From assembly GCA_022842845.1 (NCBI GenBank), contig JALHOT010000014.1, positions 26,296 to 90,295 of the forward strand: a stretch of DNA of 64,000 nucleotides, read 5' to 3'. The notes below the pieces were generated by a model that worked only from the letters and a program-made list of their open reading frames with translations, made no database searches and had not been told where the DNA came from. Source of the stretch: Cyclobacteriaceae bacterium. Its GTDB lineage: Bacteria > Bacteroidota > Bacteroidia > Cytophagales > Cyclobacteriaceae. Of this stretch, positions 54,423 through 62,420 are shown one piece after another. Position 1 is the stretch's first letter; each line of letters opens with the position of its first letter. The position numbers were made by a program, and so were the translations under genes.

Positions 54423-54737
54423 TTACTTTTTTACCTCACCATCCCAACCGGTGATGCCCATGGCCAGGTTGTAGAGTTGTCCTTTAAAGCCTTTTTCCTC
54501 CATCATGCGGCAGGCTTTTGCGGAGCGGGCTCCGCTGCGGCAATACACAAGATAGTTTTTGCTCTTGTCGAGTTTACTTAATTCTGCTTCAAAAGCTTCG
54601 TTATTAATATCTAAGAAGTGGTTTGCAAAGGGTATGTATCCTTCTGCTATTTCTTTGGGAGTTCTCACATCTAAGACGAGGGTGTTGGGCTTTTTTTGCA
54701 AGTCCTTAAACTGGCGATTGTCAATATTCTGAAACAT
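54423..54737 (-). CDS. Rhodanese-like sulfurtransferase (single domain)
   Basis: Cytoplasmic rhodanese of 104 residues. The conserved N-terminal LVLDVRTPKEIAEGYIPFA is followed by the active-site loop C66-R-S-G-A-R-S, with a positively charged pocket typical of thiosulfate or polysulfide handling. Only gene of the region facing left between two plus-strand sulfur operons. No clear Crp/Fnr-type site faces it. It carries sulfane sulfur between thiols. Confidence 0.93.
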   Translation of the reverse strand: MFQNIDNRQFKDLQKKPNTLVLDVRTPKEIAEGYIPFANHFLDINNEAFEAELSKLDKSKNYLVYCRSGARSAKACRMMEEKGFKGQLYNLAMGITGWDGEVKK

Positions 54738-54772
54738 ACTACTTTGTTGAGATCAGGCTTAAGTTAAGAATT

Positions 54773-54817
54773 TGTAACCTATGTCACAGAACTATTTACG
54801 CTTCTTTCTGATTTTTG
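54773..54817 (+). promoter_or_regulatory. Crp/Fnr-type operator and -7 box of the dsrE-rhodanese operon
   Basis: Operator TGTAAC-CTAT-GTCACA (54773-54788), with its centre 29.5 bases before GATTTTTG (54810-54817), one deviation from TAnnTTTG. No TTG -33 box. Controls 54837 onward, perhaps to 57129. Confidence 0.8.
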
Positions 54818-54836
54818 TTACCATTACTTTAGTACC

Positions 54837-55247
54837 ATGACGAAAAGAACTCTATTTATGTCTTTCCTGTTTTTATGGGTAAGCATGGCTTTTGCCCAGG
54901 AAGGCCCCAAGGTTTTGTTTCACCTGCAATCGGCAGATACACTGGTACATAAGTCGGTGGTAACGCAGATAAAAAATCTGAAACAGGAGATACCCAATGC
55001 GCAAGTGGAGGTGGTATGCAATGGTCCGGGTATAGAATTCTTGCTAATGAATAAAAGTACCTACATCCAAAAACTGGAAAAGTTAAATCTTGTTAATGTG
55101 AAGGCGGTGGCTTGTGAATTTACCATGGCACAGCGCAAATTGACCAAACAGGATTTGTATCCCTACAGCGGTACCGTTTCGCATGGGGTGGTAGAGATTG
55201 TGCGTAAACAAGCAGATAATTGGTTATATGTAAAAGCAGGTTTTTAA
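54837..55247 (+). CDS. Periplasmic DsrE/DsrF-like protein
   Basis: DsrE-family protein of 136 residues with a signal peptide (1-20, ending MAFA), which places it in the periplasm. The family fold shows PKVLFHLQSADTLVHKSVVTQIKNL at the start, VEVVCNGPGIEFL with C61, and VKAVACEFTM with C93, the position of the sulfur-carrying Cys in related proteins. It ends GVVEIVRKQADNWLYVKAGF. It likely holds or passes sulfane sulfur outside the cytoplasm. First gene of the operon with two rhodaneses; the gap to the next gene is 21 bases. Confidence 0.88.
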   Translation: MTKRTLFMSFLFLWVSMAFAQEGPKVLFHLQSADTLVHKSVVTQIKNLKQEIPNAQVEVVCNGPGIEFLLMNKSTYIQKLEKLNLVNVKAVACEFTMAQRKLTKQDLYPYSGTVSHGVVEIVRKQADNWLYVKAGF

Positions 55248-55268
55248 ATGATTAAATACACACTCAAC

Positions 55269-55667
55269 ATGAAAACAATTGTCAGTTCATTATTACTGTT
55301 TAGTATTTTTATTTCAGCGGCTAGCTGTCAGTCACCAGCTGGAAAAGGCCTTCAACAATTAGATGCAGCCGCATTTGAAGCCAAGCTGACAGAAAGCAAG
55401 GATTATACATTGATAGACATCCGCACTCCGGATGAATACAAGCAAGGGCATTTGGCGAATGCGATCATGATTGATTACTACACCCCCGACTTCAAAGAGC
55501 AACTTGCCAAGCTCGATAAAAACAAACCATTCTTTTATTATTGTGCTTCCGGAGGCAGAAGTGGTAAAACCATCCCTGTTTTACAGGAATTGGGCTTTAA
55601 AGAAGTGTATGAACTGAAGGTTGGTTTTTCGGGCTGGCGCCAGGCCAATAAGCCTTTTGTACAGTAA
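55269..55667 (+). CDS. Rhodanese-like lipoprotein
   Basis: Rhodanese of 132 residues with a lipoprotein signal: hydrophobic core and SAASC with Cys20. The catalytic loop is C92-A-S-G-G-R-S, preceded by YTLIDIRTPDEYKQGHLANAIMI. It should be attached to a membrane and face the periplasm. The ATG at 55269 was chosen because it opens the signal peptide; an ATG at 55248 touches the previous stop codon. Next gene one base away. With the DsrE protein it forms a periplasmic sulfur-relay pair. Confidence 0.92.
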   Translation: MKTIVSSLLLFSIFISAASCQSPAGKGLQQLDAAAFEAKLTESKDYTLIDIRTPDEYKQGHLANAIMIDYYTPDFKEQLAKLDKNKPFFYYCASGGRSGKTIPVLQELGFKEVYELKVGFSGWRQANKPFVQ

Positions 55668-55668
55668 G

Positions 55669-56166
55669 ATGCGCCTGATCCTCATTCCTTTATTGTTCAT
55701 GTTTACCACAGCGCGTGCGCAAGTACAAAGCAGTGCCTATCACCTCATGCTTCAAACTTTGCTCAAGCACAGTGTGCAAGAAATTTCGGTGGCGGAGCTT
55801 GTGCAGCAAGAAGGCGTAGTACTATTAGATGCGAGGGCTGAAGAAGAGTATACCGTCAGTCATATTGCCCATGCCCTCTATGTTGGGTATGACGATTTTG
55901 ACTGGACCCGCATTAAATCCTTGAAGAAGGATCAGACCATTGTTGTGTATTGTTCGGTAGGGTACAGGAGTGAGAAGATTGCAGAGAAGTTAATAGCGGC
56001 AGGTTATACTAGGGTAGAAAACTTATACGGAGGTATTTTCGAGTGGGTGAACCAAGGTAATGAAGTAGTAGATGCAACAGGTAAGAAGACCGATGCCATT
56101 CATGCTTACAGTAAAACCTGGGGCCTTTGGCTAAATAAGGGGAAGAAGGTATATGGTGAACCTTAA
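55669..56166 (+). CDS. Periplasmic rhodanese-like protein
   Basis: Rhodanese of 165 residues with a signal peptide (about 1-18, ending TARAQ). The catalytic loop is C95-S-V-G-Y-R-S, and VVLLDARAEEEYTVSHIAHALYV holds the conserved N-terminal CH2A-like part. The C-terminus has a 35-residue extension past the fold (TWGLWLNKGKKVY). The start at 55669 is one base after the previous stop codon. Its 3' end overlaps a 34-codon membrane peptide gene by 14 bases. Third sulfurtransferase of the operon. Confidence 0.92.
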   Translation: MRLILIPLLFMFTTARAQVQSSAYHLMLQTLLKHSVQEISVAELVQQEGVVLLDARAEEEYTVSHIAHALYVGYDDFDWTRIKSLKKDQTIVVYCSVGYRSEKIAEKLIAAGYTRVENLYGGIFEWVNQGNEVVDATGKKTDAIHAYSKTWGLWLNKGKKVYGEP

Positions 56167-56257
56167 GCAATTGCCAGTGTGGGCCAAGCTTATACTGGTT
56201 TGTGTTATGTGTGTGAGCATCATTACGATTATTGTTTTATTATTTGATTCAAAATAG
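56153..56257 (+). CDS. 34-residue single-helix membrane protein
   Basis: A small frame starts with ATG-GTG inside the end of the rhodanese gene and stops 3 bases before the next ATG. It encodes a basic N-terminus (MVNLKQLPVWAK) and one membrane helix of about 20 residues (LILVCVMCVSIITIIVLLF), with C17 and C20. The overlap and exact fit between two genes of the operon suggest it is translated. It is too short to confirm by homology. Confidence 0.55.
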   Translation: MVNLKQLPVWAKLILVCVMCVSIITIIVLLFDSK

Positions 56258-56259
56258 CG

Positions 56260-57129
56260 ATGGAAGAGTACTGGAAAATTGTAGTAGATTCTTATACGGG
56301 CTACTGGAATTATTTTGTAAGTGAAATTGCCTATCCGGGTTGGCACAACTACTTCTGGTGGCTGGTAGGCATGTCATTATTTGTGTGGTCTTTAGAGATC
56401 ATCGTGCCTTGGCGAAAAGGCCAATCTATCCTGAGAAAGGATTTTTGGTTGGATGGTTTTTACATGTTTTTTAATTTCTTTTTATTTTCACTGATTGCTT
56501 ACAATGCTATCTCGAACATAGCGGTGAATGCCTTTAACGATTTTCTGGCATTGTTTGGCATCAATAACCTGGTAGCAATTAACATACAAAGCTGGCCTGC
56601 CTGGGCGAAGCTGTTAACCATGTTTATCATGGCTGATTTTATTCAATGGAATACCCATCGTTTATTACACCGTGTTCCCTGGTTGTGGGAGTTTCATAAA
56701 GTACATCACTCGGTAGAAGAAATGGGCTTTGCCGCCCACCTGCGTTTTCATTGGATGGAAACAGTTATTTATAAGAGTATACAATACATTCCTTTGGCCA
56801 TGATAGGTTTTGGCTTGCAGGATTTCTTTGTGATACACATTATATCAGTAGCCATTGGTCACTTAAACCATGCCAACCTGAATATTTCCTATGGTCCTTT
56901 GAAATACTTATTGAATAATCCTGCTATGCACATTTGGCATCATGCCAAAACACTGCCTAACCAATACGGTGTTAATTACGGTATTAGTTTAAGCGTGTGG
57001 GACTACTTATTCGGTACCGCTTATATTCCTAAAGATGGACGTGATGTGCCCCTGGGTTTTGAGGGTGATGAACATTTCCCCAAAACATTAGGAGGTCAAT
57101 TGCTCTATCCAATTATTAAGAAAAAGTAA
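56260..57129 (+). CDS. Sterol desaturase/fatty-acid hydroxylase-family diiron enzyme
   Basis: Inner-membrane protein of 289 residues with about four helices and the eight-histidine diiron set of this family: H133-x3-H137, H146-x2-H149-H150, H201-x2-H204, H224-x2-H227-H228. It puts a hydroxyl group or double bond into a lipid using O2 and electrons. It follows the small membrane protein by two bases, inside a sulfur operon. The substrate is unknown. A role in modification of sulfur-containing lipids is possible because Cytophagales make sulfonolipids, but nothing in the sequence proves it. Confidence 0.9.
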   Translation: MEEYWKIVVDSYTGYWNYFVSEIAYPGWHNYFWWLVGMSLFVWSLEIIVPWRKGQSILRKDFWLDGFYMFFNFFLFSLIAYNAISNIAVNAFNDFLALFGINNLVAINIQSWPAWAKLLTMFIMADFIQWNTHRLLHRVPWLWEFHKVHHSVEEMGFAAHLRFHWMETVIYKSIQYIPLAMIGFGLQDFFVIHIISVAIGHLNHANLNISYGPLKYLLNNPAMHIWHHAKTLPNQYGVNYGISLSVWDYLFGTAYIPKDGRDVPLGFEGDEHFPKTLGGQLLYPIIKKK

Positions 57130-57197
57130 TCTGCAGTAAAAGGCTAAAGCTTCACTACCAAGGATGATTTAATTGTATTTGTAAACTATTAGCGGCC

Positions 57198-57944
57198 ATG
57201 ATGAGAATTTTTGTTTTTCTGCTGATCACTTTGCCCTGGCTTCAGGCATGTACTCCTACCCCCGATGCGCAGGCCATAGTAGATGCGGCTATTGAGGCAC
57301 ATGGCGGAAAAGGATACGAAAACTTTCAGGCAGATTTTGATTTCCGTGAAAGGCATTACACCGCTATCCGCCAGGGTGGACTTTTTACTTACACAAGGGC
57401 TTTTACCGATTCTACCGGTAGCTATCGCGATGTGTTGAGCAACGATGGTTTCACGAGGCACCGCAACGATACCCTGCAAGAACTTACAGAAGAACGAAGG
57501 AGTGCTTTTTCAAATTCGGTGAACAGCGTCATATATTTTGCATTGCTTCCTTTTGGTTTAAATGATGCGGCCGTGGTTAAAACCTTGGTGGGTGAGGAAA
57601 CAGTGCGTGATAAGAAGTACGATGTTGTTAAAGTCACTTTTCAGCAAGCGGGTGGTGGCACCGATCATGAAGACGAGTTTCTTTATTGGATTAATCAGGA
57701 CAAGCATACGGTTGATTACTTAGCATACAGTTACCATACCAACGGTGGTGGTATTCGTTTTCGCGAGGCCATCAATCCGCAACAAGTTGGCGGTATTCTG
57801 TGGCAGGATTACATCAATTATAAAGCTGCTGATGAAAAAAATACTCCCTTAGAACAACTCATGCCTTTGTTCAAAGAAGGCAAGTTGCTTGAACTCTCAC
57901 GCATTGAACAGAAAAATATCGCAGTAACGCAACCATCATTGTAA
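57198..57944 (+). CDS. DUF6503-like putative lipoprotein
   Basis: Exported protein of 248 residues. A hydrophobic N-terminus ends in the lipobox LQAC with Cys near residue 18. The mature part begins AIVDAAIEAHGGKGYENFQADFDFRERHYTA, the typical opening of the DUF6503 family, and continues as a beta-rich lipid- or ligand-binding fold similar to LolA-like proteins. No cofactor site is seen. It lies 68 bases after the hydroxylase gene and 12 before soxB, so it is likely cotranscribed with soxB. Confidence 0.75.
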   Translation: MMRIFVFLLITLPWLQACTPTPDAQAIVDAAIEAHGGKGYENFQADFDFRERHYTAIRQGGLFTYTRAFTDSTGSYRDVLSNDGFTRHRNDTLQELTEERRSAFSNSVNSVIYFALLPFGLNDAAVVKTLVGEETVRDKKYDVVKVTFQQAGGGTDHEDEFLYWINQDKHTVDYLAYSYHTNGGGIRFREAINPQQVGGILWQDYINYKAADEKNTPLEQLMPLFKEGKLLELSRIEQKNIAVTQPSL

Positions 57945-57956
57945 TCAATAGATAAA

Positions 57957-59765
57957 ATGGAGAATCATAAAAAAGCATGCGGCTGTCAGGCTTGTGATGC
58001 ACAACGCGTCAGTGAAAAGGAGAAGGAGTATCATGTAACTATCTCAGAGTCGAGCAGACGCGACTTTTTAAAGAAGGCAGGAAGCTTCGGTCTTGCTTTG
58101 GGTGTAGGTGGGGGCTTGGTAACACCGCTTTCCGCCTCGGCCCTGGATAATGGTGATGGCGCTTTAAAGGCCAAGGAAATGCAAGGCAATGGTGCTGTAA
58201 AACGTGGAAAGGCACAAATGGTATCTTTACTGCAAACAGCTGACATCCATGCCCAATTAATGATTCACGATGAATTCTTCATCGAACAAGGCAAGCCCGT
58301 GTATAAAAAGCGTGGCGGCTATGCTACCTTGAAAAGTATGGTGCACACATTGAGGGCCCAGAATCCTTACAATACGATGTTGTTGGATGGAGGCGATTGC
58401 TTTCAGGGAAGTGGAGTAGCAGCCTTGAGCGAGGGCAGGGCCATCGTTCCTTTGATGAACAACATTGGCTATGATTTGATGTTGCCCGGCAACTGGGAAG
58501 TTGTGTATGGTAAGGAGATGATGATGAAAGATATGTTTGGCTATGATGCCCCCAAGGTATGCGCCAACATGTTTCATAAAACAGCCGATGCCATGAATGG
58601 GGATTTAATCTTTCCTCCCTATTACGTAAAACGTTTGGGTGGTATCAAGATTGGTTTTATCGGATACAACGATCCATTGACGCCCAAGCGTCAGTCACCT
58701 GCCTACAGCGATGGCATAGAGTTTACCCATCCTGAAAAGAATGTAGCCAAATACATCAAACTCTTGCGCGAGTACGAAGGCTGTCAAATCGTGATTTTAT
58801 TAACACACATGGGCCTGGCACAACAAATAGGTTTGGCCAATATGCCTTTTGTGAAAGGGGTTGATTACATTATTGGAGCGGATACACATGAACGCGTTAG
58901 GCAACCCATCCAGGGTGTACATGCAAAAGTTACAGAGCCGGGTGCTTTTGGTTCTTTTGTTGCCAAGCTTGATTTTGTTATTGAAGATGGTATAATCAAA
59001 GACCAGACGTATCAACTACTGGATGTAGATCCGGAAGTATACAAGGAGGATGAAGAGATGAAGGAACTGGTGAAGCAGGCAAGAGCACCTTACGCCAAAG
59101 ACCTTGATCGTGTGATCGGTATTACTAAAACTCCCTTGGTGCGTTATTATGTCAACGAAACACCCATGGATAACTTCATTACAGATGCCATCATGTGGAA
59201 GTTTAAACCAGACATCGCTTTGAGCAATGGTTTTCGTTTCTGTCCACCATTGGTTCCAGACCCAAAAACAGGCTTAGCCGAAATCACCATCGATTTCTTA
59301 TGGAGCATGTTGCCGGTCGATAGCGAAGCCAAGCGTGGCGAGATTACCGGACAACAACTGTGGGATTGGATGGAGAAAGAGTTACAGAATGCTTTTGCTA
59401 AAGATCCTGCCAAACGTTTTGGTGGATGGGTAGTGCGCTTCAAAGGCATGGAAGTAAACTTTACCATAGCCAATGATGCAGGCAAGCGTGTTAATTGGAT
59501 AAAAGTGGGTGGTAAGCCAGTGGATTTAAAGAAGACTTACAGTTTTGTCGCGTGCGAACGAGAGGGCGATCCTGATACTACTATTTGTCGGGTAGAAAAT
59601 GTGGCGGCACCCAAACGCCTGGGTGCTACCCTTCACAGTGTTGTAGAAGAATATCTGAAAAAGCATTCACCCATTGCTCCTAAGTTAGAAGGCAGGGCAA
59701 CGGCCACCGATGCGCCCAATACTTTATTGACGCAGTTGATGGGCTTTGGTTATGAGTTCCGTTAG
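57957..59765 (+). CDS. soxB: SoxB-like thiosulfohydrolase (5'-nucleotidase family)
   Basis: Metal-dependent hydrolase of 602 residues. The Tat signal has S33-R-R-D-F-L and a hydrophobic core (about 40-60). Metal-binding motifs of the metallophosphatase domain are ADIHAQ (D96, H98), GGDC (D147), PGNWE (N169), LLTHMG (H254) and GADTHE (H281). The C-terminal nucleotidase domain follows (about 375-600). SoxB removes sulfate from SoxY-bound cysteine S-thiosulfonate and needs two Mn ions. The N-terminus has an extra C8-x-C10-x2-C13 before the Tat motif. SoxYZ, SoxXA and SoxCD are not in the window, so its partner is uncertain. Confidence 0.85.
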   Translation: MENHKKACGCQACDAQRVSEKEKEYHVTISESSRRDFLKKAGSFGLALGVGGGLVTPLSASALDNGDGALKAKEMQGNGAVKRGKAQMVSLLQTADIHAQLMIHDEFFIEQGKPVYKKRGGYATLKSMVHTLRAQNPYNTMLLDGGDCFQGSGVAALSEGRAIVPLMNNIGYDLMLPGNWEVVYGKEMMMKDMFGYDAPKVCANMFHKTADAMNGDLIFPPYYVKRLGGIKIGFIGYNDPLTPKRQSPAYSDGIEFTHPEKNVAKYIKLLREYEGCQIVILLTHMGLAQQIGLANMPFVKGVDYIIGADTHERVRQPIQGVHAKVTEPGAFGSFVAKLDFVIEDGIIKDQTYQLLDVDPEVYKEDEEMKELVKQARAPYAKDLDRVIGITKTPLVRYYVNETPMDNFITDAIMWKFKPDIALSNGFRFCPPLVPDPKTGLAEITIDFLWSMLPVDSEAKRGEITGQQLWDWMEKELQNAFAKDPAKRFGGWVVRFKGMEVNFTIANDAGKRVNWIKVGGKPVDLKKTYSFVACEREGDPDTTICRVENVAAPKRLGATLHSVVEEYLKKHSPIAPKLEGRATATDAPNTLLTQLMGFGYEFR

Positions 59766-59798
59766 GAGGAATTAAGATTTCTCTGTTGTTTAAGAAAG

Positions 59799-59833
59799 GC
59801 AATCTGAATATTTAAAATTCAGATTGCTTTTTT
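59799..59833 (+). terminator. Intrinsic terminator after soxB
   Basis: An 11-bp stem (GCAATCTGAAT with ATTCAGATTGC), a 7-base loop and six T, 33 bases past the soxB stop codon. Confidence 0.9.
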
Positions 59834-59894
59834 ATATAAATATGAATCGTAATTAAAGGCACAACACGTACAACCATCTTTAAATCAAAGCAAA

Positions 59895-60497
59895 ATGAGT
59901 AAAGAATTTTGGAATGAACGTTACACAGCGCATGCCAGTGTTTACGGACCTTTGCCTAATAATTTTTTCAAGGAACAAATAGATCGTTTAGCGGCAGGAA
60001 AGTTGTTACTACCTGCAGAAGGAGAGGGCCGCAATGCTATTTATGCCGCCAAGCAAGGATGGGAAGTAGATGCTTTTGATTACAGCGAGGCAGCAAAAGC
60101 CAGGGCGCTTGATTTTGCCGCTAAAGAAGGACTTGCTATTCACTACCAGACAAAAGTAATTGGAGAGGGGGCACTACCCTTAGAAAAATATGATGCCATC
60201 GCGCTCATTTATGTACATCTTCCTATGCCTTTGCGCAAGCAATTTCATCAACAATGCATGGAGGCATTAAAACCAGGGGGTGTATTGATAATGGAAGCTT
60301 TTTGTAAAGAGCAAATCAACAATCAATCTGGCGGCCCTAAGGATATCAATATGTTATATGATCTATCCGAAATTTTCGATGATTTTCAGAGCATGAAAAT
60401 ATTGAGGGGAAGCAAGGAGGATATTTTCCTGGAAGAAGGTAACTTTCATATAGGCTTGGCGGATGTCATTCGTCTGGTGCTTCAAAAAGAGGCATAA
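59895..60497 (+). CDS. TehB/thiopurine methyltransferase-like SAM-dependent methyltransferase
   Basis: Class I methyltransferase of 200 residues. The SAM loop is LLPAEGEGRNAIYAA (motif I, about 37-51). VDAFDYSEAAKARALDF is motif II, and ALIYVHLP and LKPGGVLIMEAF are motifs IV and V. The N-terminus MSKEFWNERYTAHASVYGP is typical of the TehB/thiol methyltransferase group. A role in methylating sulfide or other thiols would fit the locus, but no specific substrate can be proved. It stands alone between the soxB terminator and the trx promoter. Confidence 0.88.
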   Translation: MSKEFWNERYTAHASVYGPLPNNFFKEQIDRLAAGKLLLPAEGEGRNAIYAAKQGWEVDAFDYSEAAKARALDFAAKEGLAIHYQTKVIGEGALPLEKYDAIALIYVHLPMPLRKQFHQQCMEALKPGGVLIMEAFCKEQINNQSGGPKDINMLYDLSEIFDDFQSMKILRGSKEDIFLEEGNFHIGLADVIRLVLQKEA

Positions 60498-60523
60498 TCA
60501 AGTATTTCAATCTTTATTGCATC

Positions 60524-60568
60524 TGTGACCAACATCACGGAACTTCCTGTACCAAGCTTGTAGTTTTG
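60524..60568 (+). promoter_or_regulatory. Crp/Fnr-type operator and -7 box of the thioredoxin gene
   Basis: Operator TGTGAC-CAAC-ATCACG (60524-60539), with its centre 29.5 bases before TAGTTTTG (60561-60568), an exact TAnnTTTG. No TTG -33 box. Confidence 0.85.
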
Positions 60569-60584
60569 TAGTATAATTTAGCCT

Positions 60585-60908
60585 ATGGAACAGAAAAAGA
60601 CCTTTCAGGACATTATAAACAGTGAGAAACCTGTTTTAGTAGACTTTTTCGCCACTTGGTGTGGCCCTTGCAAAATGATGCAACCAATCTTGCAAGAGCT
60701 GGCCGCTCGTGTGGGGGATAGCGCCAGCATAATTAAAATTGACGTAGACAGAAATCCTTCGGTTGCGGCAGCTTACCGTATACAAGGTGTGCCAACCTTG
60801 ATGGTTTTTAAAAAGGGTGAAGCGCTTTGGAGACAGTCTGGTGTATTAAATGCACATCAATTAGAGCAGGTACTCAATCAATTTTCAGAAAGTGCTGTAA
60901 AAAATTAA
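60585..60908 (+). CDS. trxA: Thioredoxin
   Basis: Thioredoxin of 107 residues, the usual length. The active site is W25-C26-G-P-C29-K within [10 protein letters not shown]. The cis-proline region is [12 protein letters not shown]. It reduces disulfides and persulfides and can release sulfane sulfur from rhodanese or persulfidated proteins as sulfide. It lies under its own Crp/Fnr-type promoter in the sulfur locus, so it is likely a dedicated partner rather than the main thioredoxin. Its stop codon is followed within 5 bases by the next operator. Confidence 0.95.
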   Translation: MEQKKTFQDIINSEKPVLVDFFATWCGPCKMMQPILQELAARVGDSASIIKIDVDRNPSVAAAYRIQGVPTLMVFKKGEALWRQSGVLNAHQLEQVLNQFSESAVKN

Positions 60909-60912
60909 GGTG

Positions 60913-60957
60913 TGTGACCTACGTCACTGTGGCATATAACAACACTACCGACCTTTG
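60913..60957 (+). promoter_or_regulatory. Crp/Fnr-type operator and -7 box of the second persulfide dioxygenase gene
   Basis: Operator TGTGAC-CTAC-GTCACT (60913-60928), with its centre 29.5 bases before GACCTTTG (60950-60957), one deviation from TAnnTTTG. No TTG -33 box. Controls 61000-62747. Confidence 0.8.
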
Positions 60958-60999
60958 TATCATTAATTAAATAAGTAATCAAAAACAACTAAATAGACT

Positions 61000-62403
61000 A
61001 TGTACTTTCAACACGTTTATGACAAAAGCTTAGCACAAGCAAGTTATTTCATCGGCTGCCAGAAGGCAGGTGTAGCGATGGTGATCGATCCTAAAAGAGA
61101 TGTAGATACCTACCTCGAGATTGCCAAGCAGAACAATATGAAAATTACACATGTGGCAGAAACCCACATTCATGCCGACTTCCTTTCAGGAGCGCGTGAA
61201 CTGGCCGCCATCACGGGTGCTAAAATGTATTTATCTGATGAAGGTGGTGAAGGATGGCAATATGAGTTTGCGCACGAAGGCGTGAAGGATGGTGATATCA
61301 TTAAAGTAGGTAATCTGAAAATTGAAGTATTGCATACACCAGGCCACACACCTGAGAGTATCAGCTTCCTGTTGACAGACACACCGGCCAGCGAAAAGCC
61401 TGTGATGATGTTTACCGGTGACTTCGTATTTGTTGGTGATATTGGTCGCCCTGATTTGTTGGAAGAAGCTGCCGGACTGGTGGGCACGAAAGATGTTGGT
61501 GCCAAGCAGATGTTTAAATCGGTAGAGCGTTTCAGAGAATTAGCCGATTACATTCAGGTATGGCCTGGCCATGGTGCTGGTTCCGCTTGTGGTAAAGCGT
61601 TGGGTGCCGTTCCTAGCACAACAGTAGGCTATGAGAAGGTGAGAAACTGGGCCTTACAATATCAAAACAACGAACCTGGTTTTGTGAAGTATTTATTGGA
61701 AGATCAGCCTGAGCCTCCTAAGTACTTTGCCATGATGAAGAAACTGAATAAAGTGGATCGTCCTTTACTTACAGAGGTTCCTCAGTTGAAGAAATTATCA
61801 GGTCAGGAGTTGAAGTCAGCTATGGATAAGGGTATTAAAGTAATTGATACGCGTTTGAAGGCTGACTTTGCACAAGGCTTTATCCCTGGTAGTATTAACA
61901 TTCAAGGCAATAATTCTTTTGCCACCTGGATGGGATGGTTCCTTACTTATGAAGAGCCATTTATCTTATTAGCAGACGAGAATCAGTTGGATGACCTTAC
62001 TCGCAAATTAATGCGTATAGGTATGGATAATATCTATGGTTATGTAGATAATGTCAATGTGTGGACTTCTTTAGGCAATAGCCTTGAAAAGGCACATGTT
62101 ATTGACCTTGATGAGTTTAACAACATTCTGAAAACTAATCACACACAGATCGTTGACTTGAGAGGAGCTACAGAATTCAGATCTGGTCACGTACAAGGAG
62201 CTGAGAATGTATTCATCGGTACTTTAGAAAAGAACCTGAACAAAATTAAGAAAGACCAACAGGTTGTGATTCATTGCCAGGGTGGTGACCGATCAGCTAT
62301 TGGTTACTCATTGTTGGTAAAGCATGGTTTTAAAAACATCAAAAATTATTCGGCAGGCATGAACGAGTGGATTAACGCTGGCAAACCTGTTGTGACTAAC
62401 TAA
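61000..62403 (+). CDS. Persulfide dioxygenase-rhodanese fusion (CstB-like), copy 2
   Basis: Enzyme of 467 residues with the same plan as the copy at 52922. The N-terminal metallo-beta-lactamase domain has H56-I-H58-A-D60, H112 and H116 in HTPGHT, D141 in FTGDF and the signature WPGHGAGSACGK (188-199). A rhodanese-like domain lacking the catalytic Cys (about 265-355) follows, then a rhodanese with C426 in CQGGDRS. The loop differs from copy 1 (CAGGYRS), suggesting another sulfur acceptor. Oxidises persulfides, by family. A rhodanese gene follows after 17 bases. Confidence 0.93.
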   Translation: MYFQHVYDKSLAQASYFIGCQKAGVAMVIDPKRDVDTYLEIAKQNNMKITHVAETHIHADFLSGARELAAITGAKMYLSDEGGEGWQYEFAHEGVKDGDIIKVGNLKIEVLHTPGHTPESISFLLTDTPASEKPVMMFTGDFVFVGDIGRPDLLEEAAGLVGTKDVGAKQMFKSVERFRELADYIQVWPGHGAGSACGKALGAVPSTTVGYEKVRNWALQYQNNEPGFVKYLLEDQPEPPKYFAMMKKLNKVDRPLLTEVPQLKKLSGQELKSAMDKGIKVIDTRLKADFAQGFIPGSINIQGNNSFATWMGWFLTYEEPFILLADENQLDDLTRKLMRIGMDNIYGYVDNVNVWTSLGNSLEKAHVIDLDEFNNILKTNHTQIVDLRGATEFRSGHVQGAENVFIGTLEKNLNKIKKDQQVVIHCQGGDRSAIGYSLLVKHGFKNIKNYSAGMNEWINAGKPVVTN

Positions 62404-62420
62404 AAAAACAAAAAAGAGAT

